A stretch of 9,005 nucleotides of DNA from Thermus sp. JCM 17653 (GTDB lineage Bacteria; Deinococcota; Deinococci; Deinococcales; Thermaceae). The stretch is from assembly GCA_001311585.1 (NCBI GenBank), contig BBBN01000059.1, positions 1 through 9,005 on the forward strand, given 5' to 3'. The position numbers were made by a program, and so were the translations under genes. The notes beneath the pieces are model-generated. The model did not search any database. It saw only the letters and a list, made by a program, of their open reading frames with translations, and was not told the origin of the DNA. The stretch's first letter is position 1, and each line of letters starts with the position of its first letter. Below are positions 1 to 9,005 of this stretch, one piece after another.

Positions 1-191
1 AGGCCCGGGGCCACCTGGAGGCCGCAGAAGAGGGAGTGCTCCAGGGGGCGCTCCTCCCCCGGGGCCTGGCAGAGGTCGGCCCGCAGGCTGGGGTTCTGCA
101 CCCGCATGAGGTACATCTGCAGGGCCACCCCGGTGGAGGCCGCCAGGGTGAGGAGGAGGTAGAGGGCCACCAAGACCCCCTTCCGGCGCAT
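1..191 (-). CDS. Unidentified membrane-anchored or secreted protein, N-terminal part (runs off the window edge)
   Basis: An open frame of 63 codons starts with ATG at 191-189 on the minus strand and leaves the window without a stop. It begins MRRKG, followed by a hydrophobic stretch at about residues 6-25 (VLVALYLLLTLAASTGVALQ), which looks like an uncleaved signal anchor or signal peptide behind positive charges. The part after the hydrophobic stretch is polar, with cysteines at 41 and 56 that could pair outside the cytoplasm. Upstream lies AAGGTGGAGG, a good Thermus-type ribosome binding site although it sits close to the ATG. GC-rich third positions agree with coding. I do not recognise the family from this fragment. 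It is transcribed away from hisS across a 58 bp gap. The reading frame and membrane anchor are reasonably secure; the function is unknown. Confidence 0.65.
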   Translation of the reverse strand, partial: MRRKGVLVALYLLLTLAASTGVALQMYLMRVQNPSLRADLCQAPGEERPLEHSLFCGLQVAPG

Positions 192-249
192 GCCTCCACC
201 TTAAGGGAGGCCGCTACCCCAGCGCAAGGGTTTTGTAGAGTGGAGGGGT
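192..249. promoter_or_regulatory. Divergent intergenic region with a candidate -10 box for hisS
   Basis: This 58 bp gap is the only space between the divergent minus-strand gene and hisS, so it should carry both promoters. On the plus strand TAGAGT (236-241) fits the TAnnnT form of a -10 hexamer and ends 8 nt before the hisS ATG. That would place the transcript start at or next to the start codon, giving a leaderless or nearly leaderless mRNA, a common arrangement in Thermus. GGAGGGG at 242-248 could instead act as a Shine-Dalgarno site. I see no good -35 hexamer at 16-18 bp spacing. The assignment is inference from position and a weak motif. Confidence 0.3.
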
Positions 250-1506
250 ATGGCGGTTCGGGGCACCAAGGATCTCTTCGGCAAGGAGCTCCGGCTCCAC
301 CAGCGCATCGTGGCCACCGCCCGCAAGGTGCTGGAGGCGGCGGGGGCCATGGAACTCATCACCCCCCTCTTTGAGGAGACCCAGGTCTTTGAGAAGGGGG
401 TGGGGGCCTCCACCGACATCGTCCGCAAGGAGATGTTCACCTTCCAGGACCGGGGAGGGCGCTCCCTCACCTTGCGCCCTGAGGGCACGGCCGCCATGGT
501 CCGGGCCTATCTGGAGCACGGGATGAAGGTCTGGCCCCAGCCCGTGAGGCTCTGGATGGCGGGGCCCATGTTCCGGGCAGAGAGGCCCCAAAAGGGGCGG
601 TACCGCCAGTTCCACCAGGTGAACTACGAGGCCCTAGGCTCGGAAAGCCCCATCCTGGACGCGGAGGCCATCGTCCTCCTCTACGAGTGCCTGAAGGAGC
701 TCGGGCTTAGGGGGCTTTCGGTGAAGCTCTCCTCCGTGGGCGACCCCGAGGACCGGGCCCGGTACAACGCCTACCTGCGGGAGGTCCTCGCCCCCCACCG
801 GGAGGCCCTCTCCCAGGACTCCAAGGAACGCTTGGAGCTCAACCCCATGCGCATCCTGGACTCCAAGGACGAAGGGGACCAGGCCCTTCTCCGGGAGCTC
901 GGGGTGAGGCCCATGCTGGACTTCCTGGGGGAGGCGGCGCGGGCCCACCTGCAAAGGGTAGAGCGCCACCTGGAGAGGCTTTCCGTCCCCTACGAGCTGG
1001 AACCCGCTTTGGTGCGGGGGCTGGACTACTACGTGCGCACCGCCTTTGAGGTGCACCACGCCGAGATCGGCGCCCAGTCCGCCCTGGGAGGCGGGGGGCG
1101 GTACGACGGGCTTTCCGAGCTCCTGGGGGGGCCCAGGGTCCCGGGGGTGGGCTTCGCCTTCGGGGTGGAACGGGTGGCCCTGGCCCTGGAGGCCGAGGGC
1201 ATCACCCCCCCGGAGGAAAGGGGCCCCGACCTCTACCTGGTTCCCCTTCTGGAAGCGGCGGTGGAGGAGGCCTTCTACGTGGCCGAGACCTTGCGGCCGA
1301 GGCTTCGGGTGGAGTACGCCCTCTCCCCCAAAAAACCCGGCAAGGGCGTGGAGGAAGCCTTGAAGCGGAGGGCGGCCTTCGCGGGCTTTTTGGGGGAAGA
1401 GGAGCTTAGGGCGGGCGAGCTCACCCTGAAGCGCCTGGCCACCGGGGAGCAGGTGCGCCTCCCCTACAGCGAGGTGGCGGGCTTCCTCCTTTCCCACCTC
1501 GCATGA
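250..1506 (+). CDS. hisS: Histidyl-tRNA synthetase (HisRS)
   Basis: This cytosolic class II synthetase charges tRNA-His with histidine using ATP. The intact 418-residue frame matches the usual bacterial length of about 420. The N-terminal VRGTKDL is typical of HisRS. Motif 2 is visible around residues 108-127 ([20 protein letters not shown]). The histidine-specific motifs are [12 protein letters not shown] at 256-267 and [11 protein letters not shown] at 278-288. Motif 3 is [13 protein letters not shown] at 299-311, with Arg308 as the ATP-binding arginine. The region from about 325 on is the anticodon-binding domain. The ATG at 250 is chosen because it follows GGAGGGG directly and the conserved VRGTKDL begins at residue 3. 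As I recall it, the T. thermophilus protein starts a few residues earlier. It is the first gene of the plus-strand cluster, 24 bp before aspS, and no indel is apparent in it. Confidence 0.97.
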   Translation: MAVRGTKDLFGKELRLHQRIVATARKVLEAAGAMELITPLFEETQVFEKGVGASTDIVRKEMFTFQDRGGRSLTLRPEGTAAMVRAYLEHGMKVWPQPVRLWMAGPMFRAERPQKGRYRQFHQVNYEALGSESPILDAEAIVLLYECLKELGLRGLSVKLSSVGDPEDRARYNAYLREVLAPHREALSQDSKERLELNPMRILDSKDEGDQALLRELGVRPMLDFLGEAARAHLQRVERHLERLSVPYELEPALVRGLDYYVRTAFEVHHAEIGAQSALGGGGRYDGLSELLGGPRVPGVGFAFGVERVALALEAEGITPPEERGPDLYLVPLLEAAVEEAFYVAETLRPRLRVEYALSPKKPGKGVEEALKRRAAFAGFLGEEELRAGELTLKRLATGEQVRLPYSEVAGFLLSHLA

Positions 1507-1522
1507 GAATCCGGTAAGCTTT

Positions 1523-1529
1523 AGGGGAT
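1523..1529 (+). promoter_or_regulatory. Ribosome binding site of aspS
   Basis: AGGGGAT lies immediately before the aspS ATG at 1531 in the 24 bp hisS-aspS gap. The gap has no terminator-like hairpin, so hisS and aspS are probably co-transcribed. Confidence 0.45.
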
Positions 1530-1530
1530 T

Positions 1531-4159
<2,629 letters not shown>

Positions 4160-4219
4160 CGCTACCCCATGCTGCTTGCGCCCCAGCAAAAGGTCCCCGG
4201 GCGGGGAAGGCGAAAGGGT
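4160..4219 (+). other. 60 bp spacer before the HAD gene
   Basis: This is the longest gap within the plus cluster. It contains a small inverted repeat, TCCCC (4194-4198) and GGGGA (4203-4207), with a 4 nt loop and no T tract, so it is not a convincing terminator. GAAAGGGT directly before the ATG at 4220 is the likely ribosome binding site. An in-frame ATG at 4169 would add 17 residues lacking any family resemblance and is not preferred. I see no clear promoter. Confidence 0.35.
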
Positions 4220-5034
4220 ATGAGGGTGCGCCTGGTGTTCGTGGACGTGGACGGCACCCTGGTGGGCAGGGACGGGGTGCCCCCCTGTGTCTGGCCCAAG
4301 GTGGAGTCCCTCCGGGCCAAAGGGGTGCGTTTCGCCCTCGTCACCGGCCGTCCGGGCCGGGGGGAGGCCTTGGGGTACGCCCGGAGGCTAGAACCTTCGG
4401 GCCTCCACGTCTTTGAGTCGGGGGCCGTGGTCCTGGCCCTCTCCCAGGACGCCCACACCCTTCCGGCCACCCCCCTCAAGGTAGAGGCCCTTCCGGAAGG
4501 AGCGGCCAGAGAAGCCGTCCGCCTGGCCCGCAGGCTTGGCCTACCCCTGGAAGGGTACACCGCCGAGGGGGGCTTCTACGTGGAAGGGGATAGCCCCCTC
4601 CTCCGGGACCACCAGGAGCTTCTGGGCCTTCAGGCGGAAGGGGCGGACCTCCTCCACCTCCCCTCTCCCCTGGTGCGCCTCCAGGTTCTGGCCGGGGCCG
4701 AGGCCCCCCTAGGGGCGCTTTTGGAAGGGCTTCCCCCGGGGCTTCAGGCCCACCTGGCGGAGAGCCCCAAGATGCCCGGGGTGCGCTTCGTCTCCCTCAC
4801 CAAGGAGGGCGTGGGCAAGCTCACCGCCGCCCGGTTCGTGGCCGAGGCCCACGGCCTTTCCCTGGAAGAGGCGGCCATGGTGGGGGACGGGGAGAACGAC
4901 CTGGAGCTGATCCGGGCCGTGGGGATGGGCATCGCATGGGGAACGCTCCCCCCTTGGTGAAGCGGGCCGCCAGGAAGGTGGTGGCCCCCGTGGAGGCCTG
5001 CGGCCTGGCGGAGGCCCTGGACCTCTTGGGGTAG
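4220..5034 (+). CDS. HAD-superfamily hydrolase, Cof/HAD-IIB type; frame broken by one apparent sequencing indel near the end
   Basis: A magnesium-dependent phosphatase of the haloacid dehalogenase superfamily. Motif I is FVDVDGTL, with Asp9 as the nucleophile and Asp11 as the acid/base. Motif II is VTGRP (Thr42). The motif III lysine is probably Lys195 in LTKEGVGKLTA, and motif IV is VGDGENDLELI (Asp223, Asp227). The large cap between motifs II and III and the GDGENDL form fit subclass IIB (Cof, sugar phosphatases, mannosyl-3-phosphoglycerate phosphatase). The reading frame stops early at 4960 because one C is missing near 4935. GIA-MGNA is expected, and restoring the C continues the protein through VKRAARKVVAPV to the TAG at 5032-5034, giving about 271 residues, normal for the class. 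The ATG at 4220 is chosen because it sits just before motif I and follows AAAGGGT. The substrate cannot be told from sequence; mannosylglycerate synthesis is known in Thermus, so MPG phosphatase-like activity is one possibility. Confidence 0.88.
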
Positions 5035-5041
5035 ACTACCC
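5029..5041 (+). promoter_or_regulatory. 13 bp palindrome with a candidate -10 box before asnS
   Basis: GGGTAG-A-CTACCC is a perfect palindrome around a central A. It spans the HAD stop codon and ends 5 nt before the asnS ATG. It contains TAGACT (5032-5037), a TAnnnT-type -10 hexamer 9 nt from the ATG, in nearly the same position as TAGAGT before hisS. It could serve an internal near-leaderless promoter or an operator, or it may be chance. No matching -35 hexamer is evident. Confidence 0.2.
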
Positions 5042-5046
5042 AGGGT

Positions 5047-6357
5047 ATGCGGGTCTTCATCGAGGAGATCGCCCACCACCTGGACCAGGAGGTGGAGCTT
5101 CGGGGCTGGGTCTACCAGAAGCGCTCCAAGGGCCGGATCCACTTCCTCATCCTCCGGGACGGCACCGGCTTCCTCCAGGCCACGGTGGTCCAGGGGGAGG
5201 TGCCGGAGGAGGTCTTCCGGGAAGCGGACCGCCTCCCCCAGGAGACCGCCCTAAGGGTGTGGGGCCGGGTGCGGGAAGACAAGAGGGCCCCCGGGGGGTT
5301 TGAGCTCGCCGTCCGGGACCTCGAGGTGGTGAGCCGCCCCCAGGAGGAGTACCCCATCGGCCCAAGGAGCACGGCATAGACTTCCTCATGGACACCGCCA
5401 CCTCTGGCTCCGCCACCGCCGCCCCTTTGCCGTGATGCGCATCCGGGACGAGCTGGAGAGGGCCATCCACGAGTTCTTCGGAGAGCGGGGCTTCCTCCGC
5501 TTTGACGCCCCCATCCTCACCCCGAGCGCCGTGGAGGGGACCACGGACCTCTTTGAGGTGGACCTCTTTGACGGGGAGAAGGCCTACCTCTCCCAGTCGG
5601 GACAGCTTTACGCCGAGGCCGGGGCCCTGGCCTTCGCCAAGGTCTACACCTTCGGCCCCACCTTCCGGGCGGAGCGCTCCAAGACGAGGCGCCACCTCCT
5701 GGAGTTCTGGATGGTGGAGCCGAGGTGGCCTTCATGACCCACGAGGAGAACATGGCCCTCCAAGAGGAGCTCGTGAGCTTCCTCGTGGCCAGGGTGCTGG
5801 AAAGGCGGGCCAAGGAGCTGGAGATGCTCGGGCGGGACCCGAAGGCCCTGGAGCCCGCCGCGGAGGGCCGCTACCCCAGGCTCACCTACAAGGAGGCCGT
5901 GGCCCTGGTGAACCGCATCGCCCAAGAGGACTCCGAGGTCCCTCCCCTCCTACGGGGAAGACTTCGGCGCCCCCCACGAGGCCGCCCTAAGCCGCCGGTT
6001 TGACCGCCCCGTCTTCGTGGAGCGCTACCCTGCCCGCATCAAGGCCTTCTACATGGAGCCGGACCCCGAAGACCCCGAGCTCGTCCTAAACGACGACCTC
6101 CTCGCCCCCGAGGCTACGGGGAGATCATCGGGGGAAGCCAGAGGATCCACGACCTGGAGCTCCTAAGGCGCAAGATCCGGGAGTTCGGCCTCCCCGAGGA
6201 GGTCTACGAGTGGTACCTGGACCTCCGCCGCTTCGGGAGCGTGCCCCACTCGGGGTTCGGGCTGGGCCTGGAGCGCACCGTGGCCTGGATCTGCGGGCTT
6301 GCCCACGTGCGGGAGGCCATCCCCTTCCCCAGGATGTACACGAGGATGCGGCCCTAG
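5047..6357 (+). CDS. asnS: Asparaginyl-tRNA synthetase (AsnRS); frame broken by five apparent sequencing indels
   Basis: This class IIb synthetase charges tRNA-Asn directly with asparagine, parallel to the transamidation route also known in Thermus. The N-terminal OB fold reads [23 protein letters not shown] in two overlapping stretches. Catalytic landmarks after repair are [28 protein letters not shown], motif 2 [14 protein letters not shown] (Arg at about 208), [11 protein letters not shown], and motif 3 [13 protein letters not shown] (Arg at about 412). The protein ends PRMYTRMRP, as expected for the family. The frame changes five times. One C is missing at 5361-5363, one C at about 5393, one G at about 5721, two C at about 5949-5950, and one G at about 6112. 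Repair gives 438 residues, the length I recall for T. thermophilus AsnRS. The start follows CAGGGT and lies 12 bp after the HAD stop. The TAG stop overlaps the pdxT stop on the other strand. Confidence 0.93.
6354..6357. other. Shared CTAG carrying the stop codons of both asnS and pdxT
   Basis: CTAG is its own reverse complement. Read forward, TAG at 6355-6357 ends asnS; read in reverse, TAG at 6356-6354 ends pdxT. The two converging genes therefore overlap by 4 bp, with no space for a terminator between them. Confidence 0.85.
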
Positions 6358-6929
6358 ACCCCGGCGAGCTCCAGGAAGTAGCGGTGGAGGCGGGGGTCCT
6401 CCGTGAGCTCGGGGTGGAAGCTGCTGGCGAGGACCTTCCCCTGGCGCACCAGGACGGGCAGGTCCCCAAGCCTCGCCAGGACCTCCACCCCCTCCCCCAG
6501 CCTGCGGAAGACGGGGGCGCGGATGAAGACGCCGTGGAAGGGGCCAAGGCCTTCCACCTCCAGGTCCTCCTCAAAGCTTTCCACCTGCCGCCCGAAGGCG
6601 TTCCGCTCCACGGCGGCGTCCAGGACCCCGAGGCGGGGCTGCTCGGGGTAGCCCAGGATCTCCCGGGCCATCCAGATGGCCCCGGCGCAGGTGCCGAAGA
6701 GGGCCAAGGTGCCCTCCTCCACCCGCCTGCGCACCGCCTCCTCGAGGCCGTACTCCCGGGCGAGCTTGCCGATGGTGGTGGACTCCCCTCCCGGAATAAT
6801 GAGGGCCTTGAGGCCCTCGAGGTCCCCCACCTTCCGCACCTCCCGGGCCTCCAGCCCAAGCCGCCTAAGGGCCTCCTTGTGCTCGCGGAAATCCCCCTGT
6901 AGCGCCAGTACGCCGACCACGCCCCTCAT
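6354..6929 (-). CDS. pdxT: Pyridoxal 5'-phosphate synthase glutaminase subunit PdxT
   Basis: PdxT hydrolyses glutamine and passes the ammonia to PdxS, which builds PLP from a pentose phosphate and a triose phosphate. The intact 191-residue protein shows the class I-like glutaminase features. [10 protein letters not shown] is near the N-terminus and [10 protein letters not shown] at 44-53 carries the oxyanion-loop region. The nucleophile is Cys81 in GTCAGAI, and His172 and Glu174 in HPELT complete the catalytic triad. The C-terminal half matches PdxT ([19 protein letters not shown]). The ATG at 6929-6927 is chosen because [12 protein letters not shown] is the standard family start and AGGGACGAGG precedes it. 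It is the last gene of the minus cluster, 23 bp after uvsE. PdxS is not adjacent here and is presumably encoded elsewhere. No indel is apparent. Confidence 0.96.
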   Translation of the reverse strand: MRGVVGVLALQGDFREHKEALRRLGLEAREVRKVGDLEGLKALIIPGGESTTIGKLAREYGLEEAVRRRVEEGTLALFGTCAGAIWMAREILGYPEQPRLGVLDAAVERNAFGRQVESFEEDLEVEGLGPFHGVFIRAPVFRRLGEGVEVLARLGDLPVLVRQGKVLASSFHPELTEDPRLHRYFLELAGV

Positions 6930-6952
6930 CCTCGTCCCTGGGGTCTTTGCTG

Positions 6953-7788
6953 TCAAGGCAGGGCCTTCTCCTTGCCCTTGGCCTCCAGCATGACGTCGGC
7001 GGGGCCCGGGAGGGCGGCAAGGAGCCTCTCCCAGTCCTCCCGGGCCACAAGGAAGGCGTGGGCTCCGGGGCGCTTTGTGGGGTCCTGGCTGGAGAGGTGC
7101 ACCTTGGGCCGGCCCCGCCAGGTGGAAAAGGCCAGGCGAAGGGCCTCCGCCAGGGAAAGCCTTCCGGGGTTTAGGGCGTGGTGGAGGGTGTCCACCACCA
7201 CCCCTACCCCCAGGGCCTCCGCCGCTTCCAAGACCCCTTCCACGCTCCAAAGCCTTTCGTCGTTCTCCAGGGCCAAGAACCTTAAGACCTCCTTTTCCCC
7301 CCGCAGGTTCTCCACGAAGCGGCGGAGGGACCTTTCCCTCTCGCCGTAGGCCCCGCCCAGGTGGAGCACCAAAACCCCCTCCTCCGCCCCGAGGAGGGCG
7401 AGCACCCGGGCCGAGTAGCGGAGCTCGGCAAGGGAGCGCTCCACCACCTTGGGGTCCGGGCTTCCGGGGTTCACGTAGGGCCCCGGGTGCATGGAAAGCC
7501 GCTGGCCGAAGGCACGGGCCAGGGCCCCGAGGCGGGCGAGCTCTTCCTTGTGGGCCCCTTCCAGTCGTAGGGAAAGAGGGGGTGGGAGGCGAAGGGGATG
7601 AGGTGCTGGCCGATTCGGAAGAGGGCGAAGCCGTGAGGGGGGTTCCAGCGGAGAACCCTCTCCAGGTCCCGGAGGTTTTCCGCTACCTTCTCCCGCGCCC
7701 TCTCCTCGGTGAGGTGGGCAAAGCGCAGGGTGCGGTTGGTGGTGGCCCCGAGGGTGAGGTTCTCGCAGGGGTAGCCCAGGCGGATCAC
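6953..7788 (-). CDS. uvsE: UV damage endonuclease UvsE (UVDE); frame broken by one apparent sequencing indel
   Basis: A TIM-barrel, metal-dependent endonuclease that nicks DNA 5' of UV photoproducts and some other lesions, starting alternative excision repair. After repair the protein has 278 residues and begins [20 protein letters not shown]. All metal-site residues known from the T. thermophilus enzyme are present at the same numbers: His69, His101, His143, Glu175, Asp200, His203, Lys229 (carboxylated in the known enzyme), His231, His244 and Glu269. One C is missing on the plus strand in the run at 7555-7558, breaking the frame at residues 78-79 ([14 protein letters not shown]). The start is a GTG at 7788-7786 that overlaps the upstream TGA as GTGA. 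No good Shine-Dalgarno site is seen, so translation is probably coupled. Position 104, in HPGPY, is proline where I recall glutamine in the family. Confidence 0.95.
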
Positions 7789-8300
7789 CGCGCGACTTCG
7801 GCCTCGAGGAAGACCTCCACCTCGTCCCGGACCTCGAGGAAGAGGAAGCGGGGCCGCGTGAGCCCCCACTGGGAGAAGCGGGTGGCGAAGCTTCCCACAA
7901 AGCGGAGGCCCCCGGAAGCCTCCCGAAGCTCCCCCAGGACCCGCACGGGAAGCCTCTTCCCCGCCATCTCCAGCTCCCCCTCCACCACGAACCCGGGGCC
8001 TTCCCGGTAGGCCCGCTTGGGGTAGAGGCAGGCTTCGGGGTGCTCCCCGGCCTTCAGGATCTCCAGGGCCTTCTTGTCCCGTTCGGCGTTGCCCGAGTTC
8101 CAGGCCGTCTGCTTTAGGCAGACCTTTCCCGAGGCCTTCTCCAGCCCATCCCAAAGCACCTCTCCCCGGGCCGTGGGGTTCACCCCCTCCCAGCTCCCCA
8201 GGGGGTAGTAGCCCCGGTAGCGGGCCACCCCCGCCACGGCGTAGGGGGCCTGGGCCTGGGCGAAAAGGAGAAAGACCGCCAAGAGAAGGAGCGTTCTCAT
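7785..8300 (-). CDS. Secreted YceI-family protein
   Basis: A 171-residue protein with a signal peptide: MRT, then the hydrophobic [11 protein letters not shown], then AQA as a likely signal peptidase I site (cleavage after residue 16). The mature part resembles the YceI lipocalin-like beta-barrel family. It has repeated beta-strand patterns, a central [12 protein letters not shown] segment matching the family's conserved RD helix, and a C-terminal [26 protein letters not shown] like the family's closing strands. YceI proteins bind isoprenoid or other long lipids in the periplasm. Divergence is high, so the ligand is unknown. The ATG at 8300-8298 follows GGAGG by 4 nt and overlaps the preceding stop as ATGA. 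Its own stop overlaps the uvsE start as GTGA. The family call is by pattern; the export call is firm. Confidence 0.75.
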   Translation of the reverse strand: MRTLLLLAVFLLFAQAQAPYAVAGVARYRGYYPLGSWEGVNPTARGEVLWDGLEKASGKVCLKQTAWNSGNAERDKKALEILKAGEHPEACLYPKRAYREGPGFVVEGELEMAGKRLPVRVLGELREASGGLRFVGSFATRFSQWGLTRPRFLFLEVRDEVEVFLEAEVAR

Positions 8301-8818
8301 GGTTCCTCCCGAAGGGGGAGCTTGGCGCCACCCGGACGAAACCTCCAGCGCTCCCCCAAGGTGGCGAAGTCCCGGAAGCCCAGGAAGAGGATGGGGCGCT
8401 CCTTGGCCTCCGAGGAGCCCTCCACGTGGACCACCTCCCCCATAAAAAGGGCGTGGTCCCCGTCCGTAGGCCACTCCGCCACCTTTAGCTCAAAGACCGC
8501 CAGAGCCCCTTCGGGCACCCAGGTGTGGGCGAGGCAACGGGCGGGGCGTAGGGCCACCCCGAGCCTTTCCGCCTTCCGGACCCTCCTCCCCGTGAGGTAG
8601 CCCGCCCGCACCACCCAGGCCCGCTCCTCCCAGGGGTAGAAGGCGAGGGCCGCCTCGGAAAGCTCCCGGAGGAGGCTTAGGGTGTGGTTCTTGCGGTCCA
8701 CGGCGAGGAGAAAGCGGAAGGGCTCCTTGGAGGCGGGCATCCACCAGGCCATGGGCATGAAGTTCCGTCCCACGGCGAGGAGGGCGAGGCGCATGGGGTA
8801 GAAGAAGGCCCGGTACAC
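8297..8818 (-). CDS. Flavin reductase-like, FMN-binding split-barrel protein
   Basis: A 173-residue cytosolic protein of the flavin reductase-like family, which binds FMN and moves electrons from NAD(P)H or acts as a flavoredoxin. Diagnostic segments are [16 protein letters not shown] at 19-34 (family pattern N.mt.sw..P.s..P), [16 protein letters not shown] at 72-87 (family G..SGr..dK), and [12 protein letters not shown] at 119-130, the conserved GDH..f.GeV motif near the flavin site. The GTG at 8818 is chosen because GGAGGT lies 4 nt upstream and the next ATG (residue 9) would cut into the conserved N-terminal strand. The upstream dehydrogenase stop TAG touches this GTG with no base between. 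The C-terminus overlaps the YceI gene by 4 bp. The physiological substrate or partner is unknown. Confidence 0.85.
   Translation of the reverse strand: MYRAFFYPMRLALLAVGRNFMPMAWWMPASKEPFRFLLAVDRKNHTLSLLRELSEAALAFYPWEERAWVVRAGYLTGRRVRKAERLGVALRPARCLAHTWVPEGALAVFELKVAEWPTDGDHALFMGEVVHVEGSSEAKERPILFLGFRDFATLGERWRFRPGGAKLPLREEP
8305..8309 (-). promoter_or_regulatory. Ribosome binding site of the YceI-family gene
   Basis: GGAGG on the minus strand, 4 nt before the ATG at 8300, lies within the last codons of the flavin reductase-like gene. It supports the chosen start. Confidence 0.5.
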
Positions 8819-9005
8819 CTAGACCTCCAGGACCTCCGGGGGAGGCTCCTTGAGGACCCCCTCCAGAACCTTTCGGGCCGCCTCCTCCGGGGAGAGGGCG
8901 TCCTTCGGGGGCCCTCCTAGGGGGGTCCAAAGCCCCGTGGCCACGGCGGGGAGCCGCACCAGGACGAGGTGCACCCCCTCCCGGGCGAACTCCTTCCGGG
9001 CGGCC
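8819..9005 (-). CDS. Short-chain dehydrogenase/reductase, C-terminal end (runs off the window edge)
   Basis: The last 61 or so codons of a minus-strand gene ending in TAG at 8821-8819. The residues FAREGVHLVLVRLPAVATGL match the C-terminal part of SDR proteins, where the pattern is f...gv.v..v.Pg.v.T. The following SPEEAARKVLEGVLKEPPPE matches their usual closing helix (sPeevA..il.al). The catalytic Ser-Tyr-Lys region and the Rossmann glycine motif would lie beyond the window, so the subfamily and substrate cannot be named. It is the most upstream gene visible in the minus cluster and directly abuts the flavin reductase-like gene. Its promoter, and probably that of the whole cluster, is outside the window. 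Confidence 0.7.
   Translation of the reverse strand, partial: AARKEFAREGVHLVLVRLPAVATGLWTPLGGPPKDALSPEEAARKVLEGVLKEPPPEVLEV
8823..8828 (-). promoter_or_regulatory. Ribosome binding site of the flavin reductase-like gene
   Basis: GGAGGT on the minus strand lies inside the final codons of the dehydrogenase gene, 4 nt before the GTG at 8818. It decides the GTG start over the internal ATG 8 codons later. Confidence 0.55.

Noticed and set aside
212..221. CGCTACCCCA repeated at 212-221 and 4160-4169 in two non-coding gaps of the plus cluster
   Set aside because: The same 10-mer also appears within asnS coding sequence near 5870, so it is not specific to gaps; two copies at different distances from the starts are weak evidence.
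36..374. Long open frames on both strands across the whole window, such as 36-374 plus and 634-2052 minus
   Set aside because: They overlap well-identified genes in other frames, have composition driven by GC-rich codons (Gly, Pro, Arg, Ala) and lack family features.
4194..4207. Inverted repeat TCCCC-GGGC-GGGGA as a terminator or attenuator
   Set aside because: The stem is only 5 bp with no T tract, and such repeats are expected by chance in DNA this GC-rich.
4169..4219. Upstream ATG at 4169 as the HAD gene start
   Set aside because: The added 17 residues are basic and unlike the family, and the ATG at 4220 has a better ribosome binding site and the standard distance to motif I.
4489..4500. 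12 bp palindrome CCTTCCGGAAGG
   Set aside because: It lies inside the HAD coding sequence, encodes ordinary residues and has no other copy or context suggesting an operator.
5725..6003. A short standalone gene starting at 5725
   Set aside because: It is an internal AsnRS segment bounded by indels; its tail after residue ~75 is out of frame.

Overview
The window looks like chromosomal DNA of a Thermus species. GC content is very high by eye (close to 70%), and third codon positions are almost all G or C. From memory, the HisRS, AspRS, AsnRS and UV damage endonuclease proteins read almost residue for residue like their Thermus thermophilus counterparts. There are scattered substitutions and a shorter HisRS N-terminus, so I infer a relative rather than T. 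thermophilus itself. This is a dense housekeeping region. I see no insertion sequence, phage gene, CRISPR array, rRNA or tRNA.

Layout. Bases 1-191 hold the start of an unidentified small membrane-anchored or secreted protein on the minus strand. It diverges across 58 bp from a plus-strand cluster: hisS (250-1506), aspS (1531-3273), a PhzF-family isomerase-like gene (3266-4159), a HAD-IIB (Cof-type) phosphatase gene (4220-5034) and asnS (5047-6357). Converging on it is a minus-strand cluster, in transcription order: the C-terminal end of a short-chain dehydrogenase (8819-9005), a flavin reductase-like gene (8297-8818), a secreted YceI-family gene (7785-8300), uvsE (6953-7788) and pdxT (6354-6929). 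The asnS and pdxT stop codons share one palindromic CTAG.

How the genes fit. The plus cluster groups three class II aminoacyl-tRNA synthetases (His, Asp, Asn) with two metabolic enzymes of unknown substrate. It is probably one transcript. The minus cluster is tightly packed (stop-start contact, then ATGA and GTGA overlaps, then a 23 bp gap). It mixes redox-type enzymes, an envelope lipid-binding-like protein, UV repair and the glutaminase subunit of PLP synthase. No pdxS lies beside pdxT in the window.

Main caveat. Four genes are broken by eleven small indels: aspS four, the HAD gene one, asnS five and uvsE one. Every one is a change in the length of a homopolymer run (ten shortened G or C runs and one lengthened T run). 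Repairing them restores complete proteins of the expected length (about 581, 271, 438 and 278 residues). I read them as sequencing errors, not pseudogenes, so the four genes are each annotated as one full-length span. I did not find a convincing new biological system. The items most worth checking are a Gln-to-Pro change at the lesion-probing position of UvsE, the indel pattern itself, possible near-leaderless promoters before hisS and asnS, and the shared stop codon.
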